In this document: in pieces, positions 63,415 to 64,000 of the stretch
Numbering within the stretch: the first letter of the stretch is position 1
How the letters are laid out: every line of letters begins with the position of its first letter
Origin: Apostichopus japonicus
Taxonomy: Eukaryota; Echinodermata; Holothuroidea; Aspidochirotida; Stichopodidae
Direction of reading: 5' to 3'
Length of the DNA: 64,000 nucleotides
Assembly: GCF_037975245.1 (NCBI RefSeq)
Contig: NC_092570.1
Coordinates: 16,843,418-16,907,417 of the forward strand
Notes under the pieces: generated by a model
The model's database searches: none
What the model saw: only the letters and a program-made list of their open reading frames with translations
What the model was told of the DNA's origin: nothing
Position numbers and translations under genes: made by a program

Positions 63415-64000
63415 TTGCAAATTAAATCCACAAAGTTATTTAGAAAAGTCCTATGTCCTGTGTATACCACCGGTATACCGGAGGTCTCTGTGGAAAGAGA
63501 CCTAGGTATCTACATTGACTCATCTCTGCAACCTTCTAAACATTGTCTTGAAGCTGCTAAAAGAGGAAATAGGGTTTTAGGTATGATCAAGAGGAACTTC
63601 AGTTTTCTGAAAGAGGGCATCGTAGTTAGGCTTTATAAGCAGTTGGTTAGGCCTCATCTGGAGTATGTTGTGCAGGCTTGGAACCCATATTTTGCTAAGG
63701 ATAAGGAAGTACTTGAAAAGGTCCAGAGGAGGGCTACTATATAGGATGATTAGTTCCTTAAAGAGTGTTCCTTATAGTAGGCGGTTAGAACTGTTGAATC
63801 TCACCACACTGGAGCTTAGGAGGTTACGTGGGGACTTGATCCAGGTTTTCAAGATTGTGTATGGTTTCGACAATTTATCCTTTACCGACTTTTTCATGCT
63901 TGCTAACAGTAGTTGTACCAGAGGACATTGTCTTAAACTCCAAAAGTCACATAGTAGGATTAATATTCGGCATAACTTTTTTCTAATAGGGTTGTGAATG
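63415..64000 (+). pseudogene. Non-LTR retrotransposon RT C-terminal fragment, running off the window
   Basis: The + strand encodes VSVERDLGIYIDSSLQPSKH, AAKRGNRVLGMIKRNF, LYKQLVRPHLEYVVQAWNPY and LEKVQRRAT. After a frame change near 63735 it continues MISSLKSVPYSRRLELLNL, TTLELRRLRGDLIQVFKI. This is the conserved region downstream of the RT palm in CR1/L2/Jockey-type LINEs. Another frame change near 63978 precedes RVVN. Two breaks in 600 bp show it is inactive. Confidence 0.9.

Overview
This is an AT-rich, gene-poor window of an animal nuclear genome. Spliced genes with GT-AG introns, tRNA-derived SINEs, CR1/L2-like and Penelope-like retroelement debris, long (TA)n tracts and very many short hAT-like elements point to a marine deuterostome invertebrate. 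An echinoderm is my best guess, but nothing in the sequence proves the phylum. No prokaryotic, organellar or viral block was seen. Six protein genes can be supported. From left to right: the last exon of mitochondrial elongation factor G (GFM1, +, 502-690); an intronless NAD(P)-binding NmrA-like protein with an N-terminal lipidation signal and a hexapeptide repeat (+, 7672-8856); a seven-exon class-I SAM-dependent O-methyltransferase of the caffeoyl-CoA/COMT type (+, 26932-33243); a two-exon GPI mannosyltransferase 4 (PIGZ, +, 38375-41211); a seven-exon mitochondrial AAA chaperone BCS1L (-, 46467-52846); and a two-exon small secreted CUB-domain protein (+, 58312-61390). Exon phases close without conflict in all five complete genes. 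They are ordinary, functionally unrelated neighbours rather than a pathway cluster; GFM1 and BCS1L are both mitochondrial, but nothing links them. Most of the remaining sequence is mobile. At least nine short elements have inverted ends beginning CAG or CA and 8-bp flanking duplications, the signature of non-autonomous hAT elements. Two sites are nested: three elements inside each other at 3975-5459 and two at 55967-57593. Several of these families have different terminal repeats yet share one GC-rich internal module with hairpin potential, seen eleven times in both orientations. Other mobile DNA includes a probable Mutator-like MITE with a 9-bp duplication (18749-19387), a foldback element with about 263-bp arms flanked by a 29-bp direct repeat (37093-37957), a Penelope-like fragment (about 13740-14390, -), three non-LTR retrotransposon fragments, and several tRNA-derived SINEs. 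Simple repeats include a 660-bp run of TCCTC in intron 1 of the methyltransferase gene, a degenerate satellite with a 168-bp higher-order period (1020-1970), and several (TA)n blocks. No transposase gene, tRNA gene, rRNA or CRISPR array was found. The remaining non-coding stretches are AT-rich with no recognisable coding signal.
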